This document shows positions 34,795 through 42,346 of a stretch of 42,346 bases of DNA, piece after piece (the first letter of the stretch is position 1; each line of letters begins with the position of its first letter). The translations under genes were made by a program, and so were the position numbers. Source of the stretch: Betaproteobacteria bacterium (GTDB lineage Bacteria > Pseudomonadota > Gammaproteobacteria > Burkholderiales > SG8-39); the NCBI GenBank assembly GCA_004298385.1, contig SCTX01000116.1, positions 1 to 42,346 of the forward strand. Direction: 5' to 3'. The notes below the pieces were generated by a model. That model saw nothing but the letters and a program-made list of their open reading frames with translations, did not search any database and was not told the origin of the DNA.

Positions 34795-34991
34795 ATTGTT
34801 CGGCACTTCAATGTTCTCATATTTGGCTATTTTATCCCTTTCCCGCGCCGCCTGTTCCATTTACCGCTCTCGGGTTCTCCGGTCGATTCGCGCGGAACTG
34901 GCCGGCGCTTTTCCGAATTCAAGCGCTAGCGGTAGTATAGTGGTGTAGCCGTGTTCTCGACCCCCTGTCTGGATGCAACAGGAGCAAGACC

Positions 34992-36257
34992 ATGCCCACC
35001 GATACGCTTGCCAGACTGCAGCTTCCCAAGCGCGCGTTTGCCATCGTGCTCGCCGGCGGACGCGGAGCCCGCCTGAAACAGCTCACCAACCGCCGGGCAA
35101 AACCCGCCGTGTATTTCGGCGGCAAATTCCGCATCGTCGATTTTGCCCTGTCCAATTGCCTGAATTCCGGAATCAGGCAGATCGGCATCGCCACCCAATA
35201 CAAGTCGCACAGCCTGCTGCGGCATTTGCAAAGGGGCTGGTCGTTTCTGAAGACCGAAATGAACGAATTCATCGACCTGATGCCCGCGCAGCAGCGCGTC
35301 ACCGAAGAAGCCTGGTACCGCGGCACCGCGGACGCGGTGTTCCAGAACCTCGATATCATTCGCGACAGAAGACCGCAATTCATCGTGGTGCTGGCGGGCG
35401 ACCATGTCTACAAGATGGACTACTCCCTGCTCCTCACCGATCACGTCGAAAGGGGCGCCCAATGCACGGTCGCCTGCATCGAAGTGCCCATCGCCGATGC
35501 GAGCGGCTTCGGCGTGATGGCGGTCGACAAGTCGCGCCGCATCACCAACTTCATCGAGAAACCGGCCAATCCGCCGGCGCTGCCGGGCAATTCCGAGCGC
35601 GCGCTCGCCAGCATGGGTATTTACGTGTTCAACGCCCAATACCTGTATGACGCGCTGGCGCGCGATCTCGCCGATCCCGCCTCGAGTCACGATTTCGGCA
35701 AGGACATCATCCCGCGGGCGGTTCTCGGCGGCGAGGCGGTGGCGCATCCCTTTGCCGGCAGTTGCGTCATGGGCGGCGCGACCAAGGAACCCTACTGGCG
35801 CGACGTCGGCACGATCGATGCCTATTGGGAGGCCAACATCGACCTGACCGCGGTCGAGCCCTCGCTCGACATGTACGACAGAACCTGGCCCATTTTGACC
35901 TATCAGGAGCAACTCCCTCCCGCGAAGTTCGTTTTCAATCAGGACGGCCGCCGGGGAATGGCCCTCGATTCGCTGGTATCGGGCGGCTGCATCATCTCCG
36001 GGGCGACGATCGAAAACTCGCTGCTGTTCTCCAGGTGCCGCGTCAACTCCTACTGCAAACTGCAGCAAGCCGTGCTTTTGCCCGAGGTCGACGTCGGCCG
36101 CCACGCCCGCCTCACGCGCGTGGTGATCGACCACGGCTGCCGCATTCCAGAGGGGATGGTGATCGGCGAGGATCCGATCGAGGATGCCAAACGGTTCGAG
36201 CGCACCGACAACGGCGTCACGCTCGTCACCGGGGAGATGCTCGCCCGCCTGGGCTGA
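34992..36257 (+). CDS. glgC: Glucose-1-phosphate adenylyltransferase (ADP-glucose pyrophosphorylase)
   Basis: 421 residues from ATG 34992, with AGGAG upstream. Nucleotidyltransferase start: [40 protein letters not shown]. Further marks: [41 protein letters not shown] and [14 protein letters not shown]. The C-terminal left-handed beta-helix part includes [20 protein letters not shown]. It makes ADP-glucose for glycogen synthesis and is normally controlled by glycolytic intermediates. No other glycogen gene is in the window. Confidence 0.95.
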   Translation: MPTDTLARLQLPKRAFAIVLAGGRGARLKQLTNRRAKPAVYFGGKFRIVDFALSNCLNSGIRQIGIATQYKSHSLLRHLQRGWSFLKTEMNEFIDLMPAQQRVTEEAWYRGTADAVFQNLDIIRDRRPQFIVVLAGDHVYKMDYSLLLTDHVERGAQCTVACIEVPIADASGFGVMAVDKSRRITNFIEKPANPPALPGNSERALASMGIYVFNAQYLYDALARDLADPASSHDFGKDIIPRAVLGGEAVAHPFAGSCVMGGATKEPYWRDVGTIDAYWEANIDLTAVEPSLDMYDRTWPILTYQEQLPPAKFVFNQDGRRGMALDSLVSGGCIISGATIENSLLFSRCRVNSYCKLQQAVLLPEVDVGRHARLTRVVIDHGCRIPEGMVIGEDPIEDAKRFERTDNGVTLVTGEMLARLG

Positions 36258-36332
36258 TGCAGGCGCCATGCGCGTAATGCGGCCGCGGCGTGGTCGCGGT
36301 TCCCCGACTGCAATAGCGGCGCTAAGTGCTGC

Positions 36333-37385
36333 TCAACGCCGGCTGAGCATGGGCCAGAGCGCATCGGCGCCATTGGCCGCGACGGCACGACCGAGACGGC
36401 TCTGCCAGTAGCTTTCGTTGCCGAACTCGTCGCGCCATGACCACAGGCGGCGCGTGCTGTAGTGAAGGTTGTGCTCGCGCGTGTAGCCCATCGCCCCATG
36501 CACCTGATGCGCGATTTCGGCGCCCTTGCCGGCCGCTTCGCCCACGCGCGACTTCGCCACCGATACCGCAAACTCGTCCGGCGCGAGGCGCGATGCCTCC
36601 ACTGCCGCGTCGGCCGCGGCACTCGAGGCCGCCACTTGCCCGGCCAGCACCGCCAGCATGTGCTGAATCGCCTGAAACTTGGCGATCGGGCGGCCGAACT
36701 GAACGCGTTCGTTGGCGTACTGCAGGCAGTATTGGAGCGAACGCTCCAGCGCGCCGGTCATCTGCACGCTGCGGTAGAGCGCGCCCTCGGCTTCGAGGCG
36801 CGCGCGCGCATCCTTCAATGGCGCAAGCGCGATCAGCGCAGTCGCATCGAACTCGAGCAGCGCGCGCGGCTCGCCGGCCAGATTCTTGTCGACGCCGCGC
36901 GCGGCGCCGGATGTCGAAACCAGGCCCACCATGCCTTTGCCGTCGAGCTCGCCCGCCACGACCGCATGCGCGCACAGATTGCCCCAGGGCACGCGATGCG
37001 CCGTGCCCGACAGCGTCGTTGCCGGAGCGCCCTGCACGAACCTGAGCCGGTCGCTCGTCTGAACCGGAGCCACGGTCAGGGCGCCTGGCGGAACCGCCAG
37101 CCCCGCGGCAGCAAGCAGCCGTCCGGCGAGCATGGTCTCAGCCAGCGGCACCGGCGCGCCGTGATAAGCGCTGCGGCGCAGCGCCAGCATCGCATCCTCG
37201 AAATCGAGCCCGGAGCCGCCCGCCTCTTCCGGCAGCGCGGCCCGATCGAGACCAACCTCCTCCAGCGCCCGCCACAAGGCGTCCGGCCACTCGCCCGCTT
37301 CGGCGGATTCCCGCGCCGGCTTCGGGCAATGCTCGTCGAAGATCCGGTCGACGGTTTTCAAAAGATCATTGCGCATTTCGCTCAT
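36333..37385 (-). CDS. Acyl-CoA dehydrogenase, small partner subunit
   Basis: 350 residues from ATG 37385, overlapping the stop of the upstream dehydrogenase (ATGA). The length is short for the family. Marks: EEAGGSGLDFEDAMLALRRS, RVQFGRPIAKFQAIQHMLA, AKSRVGEAAGKGAEIAHQVH, GYTREHNLHYSTRRLWSWRD. It lacks a catalytic glutamate in the usual C-terminal E-G-T position. Paired genes of this type form alpha2-beta2 dehydrogenases for bulky acyl-CoAs, as in actinobacterial cholesterol side-chain breakdown. Substrate unknown. Confidence 0.85.
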   Translation of the reverse strand: MSEMRNDLLKTVDRIFDEHCPKPARESAEAGEWPDALWRALEEVGLDRAALPEEAGGSGLDFEDAMLALRRSAYHGAPVPLAETMLAGRLLAAAGLAVPPGALTVAPVQTSDRLRFVQGAPATTLSGTAHRVPWGNLCAHAVVAGELDGKGMVGLVSTSGAARGVDKNLAGEPRALLEFDATALIALAPLKDARARLEAEGALYRSVQMTGALERSLQYCLQYANERVQFGRPIAKFQAIQHMLAVLAGQVAASSAAADAAVEASRLAPDEFAVSVAKSRVGEAAGKGAEIAHQVHGAMGYTREHNLHYSTRRLWSWRDEFGNESYWQSRLGRAVAANGADALWPMLSRR

Positions 37386-38530
37386 CGCATTCCCAGCCCC
37401 CGTGCAATCATGCCGCGCAAAATCTCGCGCGTGCCGCCGCGTATGGTGAACCCCGGCGCGCGCAGGATGCTCATGCCCAGCAACTCCGCATAGCCGGCGC
37501 CATCGCCCAAGGTCGGCTCGGTCGGAATCAGGTGGCGAAAGGTTTCGGGAATTTCGCGCTCGAACGCGGTACCGATGTCCTTCACCAATGCCGCCTCGAC
37601 GATCGGCTGCGCGCCGCGCTCGAGCATGCCCGCGACCGAGGTGGACATCCGCCTCAAGGTCGCCAGATGCGCGACAAAGCGGCCGATCTCGTTGGCGCAG
37701 CGCTCGTCCGGATCCGGCCCGATCACGCGGATGGATTCGACCAACAGTTGGTAGGTGCTGAGGAAGCGATCCGGACCGGAGCGCTCGAATGCCAGTTCAC
37801 CCGTCACCAGCTTCCATCCCATGCCGGCTTCGCCCATGACCATGTCGTCGGCGACGAAAAACCGGTCGAATACCACTTCATTGAAGTCGTGGCCGCCGTA
37901 GAGATTGTGGATCGGCCGCACGCTGACGCCCGGGTGCGAAAGATCGACAATGAACTGCGTCATGCCGGCGTGGCGGTCTTCCTCTTTCGGCGAGGTCCGG
38001 GCGAGCGCGATCAGGTAATTCGACTGATGGGCACCGCTGGTCCAAACCTTGGTTCCGCTGATGTTCCAGCCGCCTTCGACTCTCGTAGCGCGCGTGCGCA
38101 CCGCGGCAAGGTCGGAGCCGGAGTCGGGTTCGCTCATGCCGATGCCGAAAAAGCACACCCCGGCGGCGATCTTCGGCAGGATGGTTCGCTTCGCCCGGTC
38201 GCTGCCGTAGCGCAGAATCTGCTGGCCGCTCTGCCGGTCGGCGACCCAATGCGCGCCCACGGGCGCGCCGCCGGCGAGCATTTCCTCGGTCACGACGTAA
38301 CGCTCCAGCGCCGAGCGTTCATGGCCGCCGTACTGTTTCGGCCACCTCATGCCGATATAGCCGCGCTCGCCGCATTTGCGGCTGAAGTCCGGGTCGTAGG
38401 AAGACCAGGAATTGCGGCTCGGCGTGAACGCCCCCTTGGCCACCTCTTCCGCGATGAATGCGCGCACCTCGCCGCGCAAGGCCTCCGCCGCCGCCGGCAG
38501 GCGGACCGGTTCGAACCTGAATTCGTGCAT
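37382..38530 (-). CDS. Acyl-CoA dehydrogenase, large partner subunit
   Basis: 382 residues from ATG 38530, just behind a G-rich ribosome-binding site (GGGGGG). Marks: YIGMRWPKQYGGHERSALE, FFGIGMSEPDSGSDLAAVRT, GTKVWTSGAHQSNYLIALAR, ELAFERSGPDRFLSTYQLL. The C-terminal motif is FTIRGGTREILRGMIARGLG. The GGTxEILRGMIA motif marks the subgroup that works with a short partner; the classical Glu of the E-G-T motif is Gly here. It oxidises an acyl-CoA to the 2-enoyl-CoA, passing electrons to ETF. The partner gene overlaps directly downstream. Confidence 0.88.
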   Translation of the reverse strand: MHEFRFEPVRLPAAAEALRGEVRAFIAEEVAKGAFTPSRNSWSSYDPDFSRKCGERGYIGMRWPKQYGGHERSALERYVVTEEMLAGGAPVGAHWVADRQSGQQILRYGSDRAKRTILPKIAAGVCFFGIGMSEPDSGSDLAAVRTRATRVEGGWNISGTKVWTSGAHQSNYLIALARTSPKEEDRHAGMTQFIVDLSHPGVSVRPIHNLYGGHDFNEVVFDRFFVADDMVMGEAGMGWKLVTGELAFERSGPDRFLSTYQLLVESIRVIGPDPDERCANEIGRFVAHLATLRRMSTSVAGMLERGAQPIVEAALVKDIGTAFEREIPETFRHLIPTEPTLGDGAGYAELLGMSILRAPGFTIRGGTREILRGMIARGLGMR

Positions 38531-38664
38531 TTCCCCCCCAACTGAATTGTTGCGGCGATCAACAGGCCGCCGGCACAAGCAAACTCGGTCAATATATCCG
38601 AGACACGCCGGCCATGCAAAAGGTAAAATTCAATTCGAGGGTCGTTAGGACGCAGTTGCCAAGC

Positions 38665-39399
38665 TCAGCGGTCTGCTTTCCGGTACAGACAATAAAGCAG
38701 GCCACGGCTGCGCTCGGTCAGCGCGGAAGAGAGTTCGTCCGGCAAAAAATGCAAGTTGAACGCCCGGATTGCCGCACCGGCATCGCCGGTATCGTAGCCC
38801 AGCGCGCGCAATGCCGCGGTGGCGTCGAACGCTAGCGGCGCCTCGGCAAAAGGCGGGTCGCACCATAAACCGAAACCGTGATCCGCGAGCATCTTCCACG
38901 GAAAGAAGCGGCTCGGATCGGTTTTTCGCCTGGGCGCAACATCGGCGTGACCGAGGAAATTCGCGACGGGAACGTGATAGCGTTCCCTGATGTCGGCCAG
39001 GAGGCGCAGCAAGGCTGAAATCTGGACGTCGGGGAACGGTTCGCTTCCGCTGTTGTCTAGCTCTACGCCAATCGAGGCTGAATTGATATCCGTATCCGAC
39101 CCCCATTTCGACTCGCCCGCGTGCCAAGCCCGCGCGCGCTCGTCGACCAACTGGATGATCCTGCCGTCACGCCCGACCAGATAATGCGCGCTCGCCGATC
39201 GCAGCGGATCGGCGAGCGTGCGCAGCGCCTGATCGACCGTTTCGTCGCTGGTGTGATGCAGAATCACGAAGTTGGGTTTCCGCTCGTTGAAGTTCGGCGA
39301 TGCCTGCCATTCGGTCGGAATACCCGCGCGCTGCGGCACCGGCGCGCAGGCGGCGAGCGCCAGGGACAGCGCGAGTGAAAATATGCGAATCGAGGTCAT
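38665..39399 (-). CDS. N-acetylmuramoyl-L-alanine amidase, lipoprotein (AmiD/AmpD-like)
   Basis: 244 residues from ATG 39399, chosen because a lipoprotein signal follows at once (IRIFSLALSLALAACAPVP, lipobox LAAC). Amidase_2 domain: NFVILHHTSDETVDQALRTL (zinc His), YLVGRDGRIIQLVDERARAW, NSASIGVELDN, FLGHADVAPRRKTDPS (second His and the conserved K/D). It cleaves the amide between MurNAc and peptide, probably as an outer-membrane lipoprotein in cell-wall recycling. The C-terminal part (ATAALRALGYDT) resembles the peptidoglycan-binding region of AmiD. Confidence 0.88.
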   Translation of the reverse strand: MTSIRIFSLALSLALAACAPVPQRAGIPTEWQASPNFNERKPNFVILHHTSDETVDQALRTLADPLRSASAHYLVGRDGRIIQLVDERARAWHAGESKWGSDTDINSASIGVELDNSGSEPFPDVQISALLRLLADIRERYHVPVANFLGHADVAPRRKTDPSRFFPWKMLADHGFGLWCDPPFAEAPLAFDATAALRALGYDTGDAGAAIRAFNLHFLPDELSSALTERSRGLLYCLYRKADR

Positions 39400-39525
39400 G
39401 TTGCGCCGCGTGTCGGGACCGAAGGGAAATTGTACCGTGGTGCCACGGAAATGATTGGCCCATTGCGCAAAGCCCGCACCCGCACGCCGACATACAATGA
39501 CGGGAACTGGAACAAGGAGCGGCGC

Positions 39526-39903
39526 ATGGCCGGACCGAAAGAAATCAACGCGGAACTGATCGCGAGCCTGCCGGATACTGGCGCGGTGGTCATGGTGAAC
39601 ATGTTGCGGCTGCGCGACCGCGCGGCGTACAAACGCTACAGCGAGCTCACCATGCCGCTGATCAAGGCGCGCGGCGGCACGGTGCTGTGGGCCGGCAACG
39701 GCGAAGCAGTGGCCTTCGGCGACGCCGAGGCCGACCGCTGGGATTACGTGGTGTTGGTGCGCTACCCCTCGCGCGCGGCCTTCCTCGACATGATGCGCTC
39801 GCCCGCATACGCGGAGGCGAACCTGCATCGCGAGCAGGCGGTGGACAGGCACGTGATCCTGGCCGCTGCCGAGACCTACTCGAAAATGACGCAGACACGC
39901 TGA
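39526..39903 (+). CDS. DUF1330 domain protein
   Basis: 125 residues from ATG 39526, with AAGGAG 7 bases upstream. A dimeric alpha/beta-barrel-like fold is suggested by VVMVNMLRLRDRAAYKRYSE, GGTVLWAGNGEAVAFGD, YVVLVRYPSRAAFLDMMRSP and AYAEANLHREQAVDRHVILA. These are the usual marks of DUF1330 proteins, whose function is unknown. It ends nine bases before the response regulator, so it may be the first gene of that unit. It diverges from the amidase gene. Confidence 0.82.
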   Translation: MAGPKEINAELIASLPDTGAVVMVNMLRLRDRAAYKRYSELTMPLIKARGGTVLWAGNGEAVAFGDAEADRWDYVVLVRYPSRAAFLDMMRSPAYAEANLHREQAVDRHVILAAAETYSKMTQTR

Positions 39904-39912
39904 AATCGCCCT

Positions 39913-40575
39913 ATGCGTTTGTTACTTGTTGAAGATGACCCGATGATCGGCGAGAGCGTCCGAAAAGGCCTGCAACAGGACGATTTCGCGGTCGACTGGG
40001 TGCAAGACGGACGCGCGGCGGAACTCGCGCTCGAGACCAACCCGTATGACACGCTGCTGCTCGATCTCGGCCTTCCCGGGAAAGACGGGCTGGAAGTTCT
40101 CGCCTCGCTGCGCCGGCGCGGCAATCCCATTCCGATCCTGGTCCTGACCGCGCGCGATGCGGTCGCCGACCGCGTCAAAGGCCTCGATGCCGGAGCCGAC
40201 GACTATCTGGTCAAGCCGTTCGACCTCGAAGAGCTTGCAGCGCGGATTCGAGCGCTGCTTCGGAGAAAATCGGGTCGCGCCGATCCCCTCATTCGGATGG
40301 GCAAACTGATCCTCAACCCGGCGACGCACGAAGTGTCCCTCGACGGAAAATCGATCCCGCTTTCCGCGCGCGAGTTCGGCTTGCTCCATGCGCTGGTCGA
40401 GCGGCCCGGAGCAGTGCTTTCGCGCGCGCAGCTCGAGGAAAAACTCTACGGTTGGGGCCATGAAGTCGAGAGCAATACCGTCGAGGTATATATCCATTCC
40501 CTACGCCGAAAACTGGGCGCGGCTTTCATCCTCAATGTGCGCGGTGTCGGCTACATGGTACCAAAGCAGGCATGA
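39913..40575 (+). CDS. OmpR/PhoB-family response regulator (QseB/PmrA-like)
   Basis: 220 residues from ATG 39913. Receiver domain: acidic pocket VEDD (6-9), phospho-acceptor Asp51 in LLLDLGLPGKDG, switch Thr in VLTARD, and Lys in DDYLVKPFDLEEL. The winged-helix DNA-binding domain spans about 125-220 (LSAREFGLLHALVERPGAVL, NTVEVYIHSLRRKLG, VRGVGYMV). The sequence is of the QseB/PmrA/BasR type. Its stop overlaps the kinase start (ATGA). A PmrA-like repeat at 41925-41941, before the htrA-like gene, is a likely target. Confidence 0.93.
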   Translation: MRLLLVEDDPMIGESVRKGLQQDDFAVDWVQDGRAAELALETNPYDTLLLDLGLPGKDGLEVLASLRRRGNPIPILVLTARDAVADRVKGLDAGADDYLVKPFDLEELAARIRALLRRKSGRADPLIRMGKLILNPATHEVSLDGKSIPLSAREFGLLHALVERPGAVLSRAQLEEKLYGWGHEVESNTVEVYIHSLRRKLGAAFILNVRGVGYMVPKQA

Positions 40576-41879
40576 GCTCCATACGCCGCCAGTTGCTGTT
40601 CTGGCTGTTATCGGGTCTCGCGCTGGCCGTCGTGGCCGCCGGGACACGCATCTACACCCAGACCCTGGACGAAGCCAACGAGCTGTTTGACTACCATCTC
40701 AAACAGATGGCTGCTTCGTTTCCGAATGACTCGTTTGGTCCGTTGCCGCCGTCGCGGTCTGGCGGGCCGGAAGCGGAAGAAGGATTGGTCGTTCAGATCT
40801 GGGACCGCGACGGCTTGCAACTGTATTTTTCCCGTCCCGGATCCAAACTACCGCAGCGCGCCGAGCTCGGCTTCTCGACGGTGGAAACGCCACGCGGAAG
40901 CTGGCGCGTCTACAGCGCGCTGGAGCAGAACAACGTCGTTCAAGTCGCGCAACCGATGAGCGTCCGCCAGAACCTGGCTGCGGGGATGGCGCTGCGCGCC
41001 CTTCTCCCGCTGCTTTTGCTGTTGCCCGTGCTCGGCCTCCTGATCTGGCTCACGGTTGGGCGGGGACTGCGGCCTCTCGATCAAATGGCGATGGCGCTCG
41101 GGCGGCGCACGCCGGGCTCGCTCGATGCGCTGCCGCAGGACGGACTGCCGGTCGAAATAGGTCCGCTGGTCCAGGCTTTGAACGACCTGCTTGCACGGCT
41201 CTCGCGCGCGCTCGAATCGCAAAAGGCTTTTGTCGCCGACGCGGCGCACGAATTGCGTACTCCGCTCACCGCGGTTCAACTCCAGATTCAATTGGCCGAG
41301 CGCGCGAAAACCGATGAAGAGCGCCAGGCCGCATTTGCCCAACTCAAGCAGGGACAGGCACGGGCGGCGCACCTGGTGCAGCAGTTGCTCACGCTTGCCC
41401 GACAGGAGCCGGGGGTTGCCGCGCAGCCGCATTCGGCCGCCGATCTGGCAAAGGTGGTGCGCCTGGTTGTATCCGAGTACGCTCCTCTGGCGGCCGAAAG
41501 GAATATCGACCTTGGCATCAGCCACGAAGAGCAGGCAACAATTTCCGGCGACTTCGAAGCGCTGCGCGTCATGCTGGGTAACCTGATCGACAACGCGATT
41601 CGCTACACGCCGCCGGGCGGAACCGTCGATGTCGCGTTGCGCCTGGGTGAAGGCAGCGCGGTCATGGAAATTTCAGACACCGGACCCGGGATTCCGGAGG
41701 AGGATCGCCAGCGTGTGTTCGACCGTTTCTATCGCCGCGAGGCGACCCACATTTCGGGAAGCGGACTGGGACTGGCGATCGTAAGAAACATCGCCGATCG
41801 CCATCGCGCCGGCATCCTCCTGCAGAGCCGGGAGCCCGGCCCGGGTCTGCGCGTATGCGTTACCTTCCCGCCCGGCTAG
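40572..41879 (+). CDS. Sensor histidine kinase (QseC/PmrB-like)
   Basis: 435 residues from ATG 40572, coupled to the regulator. A first membrane helix (LLFWLLSGLALAVVAAGTRI), a periplasmic domain of about 130 residues, a second helix (LLPLLLLLPVLGLLIWLTVG), a HAMP-like linker, and the H-box AFVADAAHELRTPLTAVQLQ with His226. The catalytic domain has LGNLIDNAIRYTPPGG, DTGPGIPEEDRQRVFDRFYR and SGLGLAIVRNIADRHRAG. It should phosphorylate the upstream regulator. The signal is not evident from the periplasmic part. Confidence 0.92.
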   Translation: MSSIRRQLLFWLLSGLALAVVAAGTRIYTQTLDEANELFDYHLKQMAASFPNDSFGPLPPSRSGGPEAEEGLVVQIWDRDGLQLYFSRPGSKLPQRAELGFSTVETPRGSWRVYSALEQNNVVQVAQPMSVRQNLAAGMALRALLPLLLLLPVLGLLIWLTVGRGLRPLDQMAMALGRRTPGSLDALPQDGLPVEIGPLVQALNDLLARLSRALESQKAFVADAAHELRTPLTAVQLQIQLAERAKTDEERQAAFAQLKQGQARAAHLVQQLLTLARQEPGVAAQPHSAADLAKVVRLVVSEYAPLAAERNIDLGISHEEQATISGDFEALRVMLGNLIDNAIRYTPPGGTVDVALRLGEGSAVMEISDTGPGIPEEDRQRVFDRFYRREATHISGSGLGLAIVRNIADRHRAGILLQSREPGPGLRVCVTFPPG

Positions 41880-41924
41880 CTGATCCGTATCGATGATTCC
41901 GGCGTCACGCGATCTCATTTCCGC

Positions 41925-41941
41925 TTTAAGCTTGCTTTAAG
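41925..41941 (+). promoter_or_regulatory. PmrA/QseB-type direct-repeat box before the htrA-like gene
   Basis: TTTAAG-CTTGC-TTTAAG: two identical hexamers spaced by five bases (11-base period), matching the PmrA pattern (H-T-T-A-A-D)-N5-(H-T-T-A-A-D). It lies 65 bases before the start codon and behind a regulator of that subfamily. The site probably replaces the -35 element. Confidence 0.65.
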
Positions 41942-42006
41942 GCAGCACGCCTAAGCTGTTGGGCATGACGGGGATGTTCCCCGGCAAACAACGCAAGGAG
42001 TGCATC

Positions 42007-42346
42007 ATGAAACCCAAAGTTCTAGTTCGGAGCCTGATCGCGGCAGGTGTCATCGCGGCCGTCGGTGCAGGCGCGTTTTCAGCAGGGCACTGGTTTCCGC
42101 AAGAGGCCGCGGCCGCGAATGCTCCGGTCACGGTTGCTGTTGGATCGACCGCGAGCGCCCTGCTTCCCGACTTTACCGGCATCGTGGAGCGTAACGGCCC
42201 GGCTGTGGTCAATATCAGCGTAACGCATGGCGTCAAGGCCGCGGCGTCGATGCCGCGGGTTCCCGGATTCGACCCAAACAGCCCGTTTTTTGAATTTTTC
42301 CGCCAGTTCCCCGGGGCCGTACCACATGGCGCCGTGCCCGAACAGG
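42007..42346 (+). CDS. HtrA/DegP-like periplasmic serine protease, N-terminal part (partial)
   Basis: 113 residues from ATG 42007 to the window edge, with AAGGAG 6 bases upstream. A signal peptide or anchor (VLVRSLIAAGVIAAVGAGAF) is followed by LLPDFTGIVERNGPAVVNIS and PNSPFFEFFRQFPG. These two stretches are characteristic of the start of Do-family (DegP/MucD) proteases. The catalytic triad and PDZ domains lie beyond the window. It follows the two-component genes and probably answers to them in envelope stress. Confidence 0.85.
   Translation, partial: MKPKVLVRSLIAAGVIAAVGAGAFSAGHWFPQEAAAANAPVTVAVGSTASALLPDFTGIVERNGPAVVNISVTHGVKAAASMPRVPGFDPNSPFFEFFRQFPGAVPHGAVPEQ

Overview
The window is GC-rich, densely coded DNA from a proteobacterium, most likely a betaproteobacterium. 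The reasons are the aromatic/serine biosynthesis cluster gyrA-serC-serA-pheA-hisC-tyrA-aroA, the divergent mtaD-ompA-ubiG-gph block, the yciB-bolA-parvulin order, and a tmRNA whose tag reads (A)ANDERFALAA. The ubiUVT genes (oxygen-independent ubiquinone hydroxylation) sit behind an FNR-type site and suggest a facultatively anaerobic life with ubiquinone as the quinone. Species cannot be told from the sequence alone.

Layout. 1-4369: core genes, namely the end of yciB, bolA, a periplasmic parvulin, a small reverse-strand protein, then the coupled operon ubiU-ubiV-ubiT. 4370-11058: a seven-gene forward operon with a NitT/TauT-type ABC importer (binding protein, ATPase, two permeases), an isocitrate-lyase-family C-C lyase and a two-subunit aconitase/isopropylmalate-dehydratase-like hydro-lyase. 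This is a plausible import-hydrate-cleave route for a substituted maleate/malate. Its 5' leader can fold so that the mRNA 5' end hides the Shine-Dalgarno of the first gene. 11247-18150: mostly reverse-strand acyl-CoA genes (crotonase, split B12-dependent mutase with substituted active-site positions, SDR, HpaB/4-hydroxybutyryl-CoA-dehydratase-like flavoprotein, CaiB/BaiF CoA-transferase). 18328-27652: the conserved reverse-strand cluster aroA-tyrA-hisC-pheA-serA-serC-gyrA. The accessory block lies where cmk-rpsA would usually follow aroA.

27653-31622: a leader or small RNA with an intrinsic terminator just before mtaD, then ompA-like, ubiG and gph. 31778-32139: tmRNA. 32140-33270: a small degraded island directly behind the tmRNA 3' end, holding a truncated RecB-like nuclease fragment, a vapBC toxin-antitoxin pair with a clear autoregulatory promoter, and an unidentified ORF remnant. 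33278-42346: alpha/beta hydrolase, two zinc-ribbon proteins, glgC, a coupled pair of acyl-CoA dehydrogenases, an AmiD-like amidase, a DUF1330 protein, an OmpR-type two-component system and the start of an HtrA/DegP protease preceded by a PmrA-like direct-repeat box.

The points most worth a second look are the structured leader and predicted pathway of the 4.4-11 kb operon, the divergent B12 mutase cluster, the FNR-type promoter of ubiUVT, the terminator-before-start arrangement at mtaD, and the truncated nuclease behind ssrA. All functional statements come from reading motifs by eye; no database search or folding program was run.
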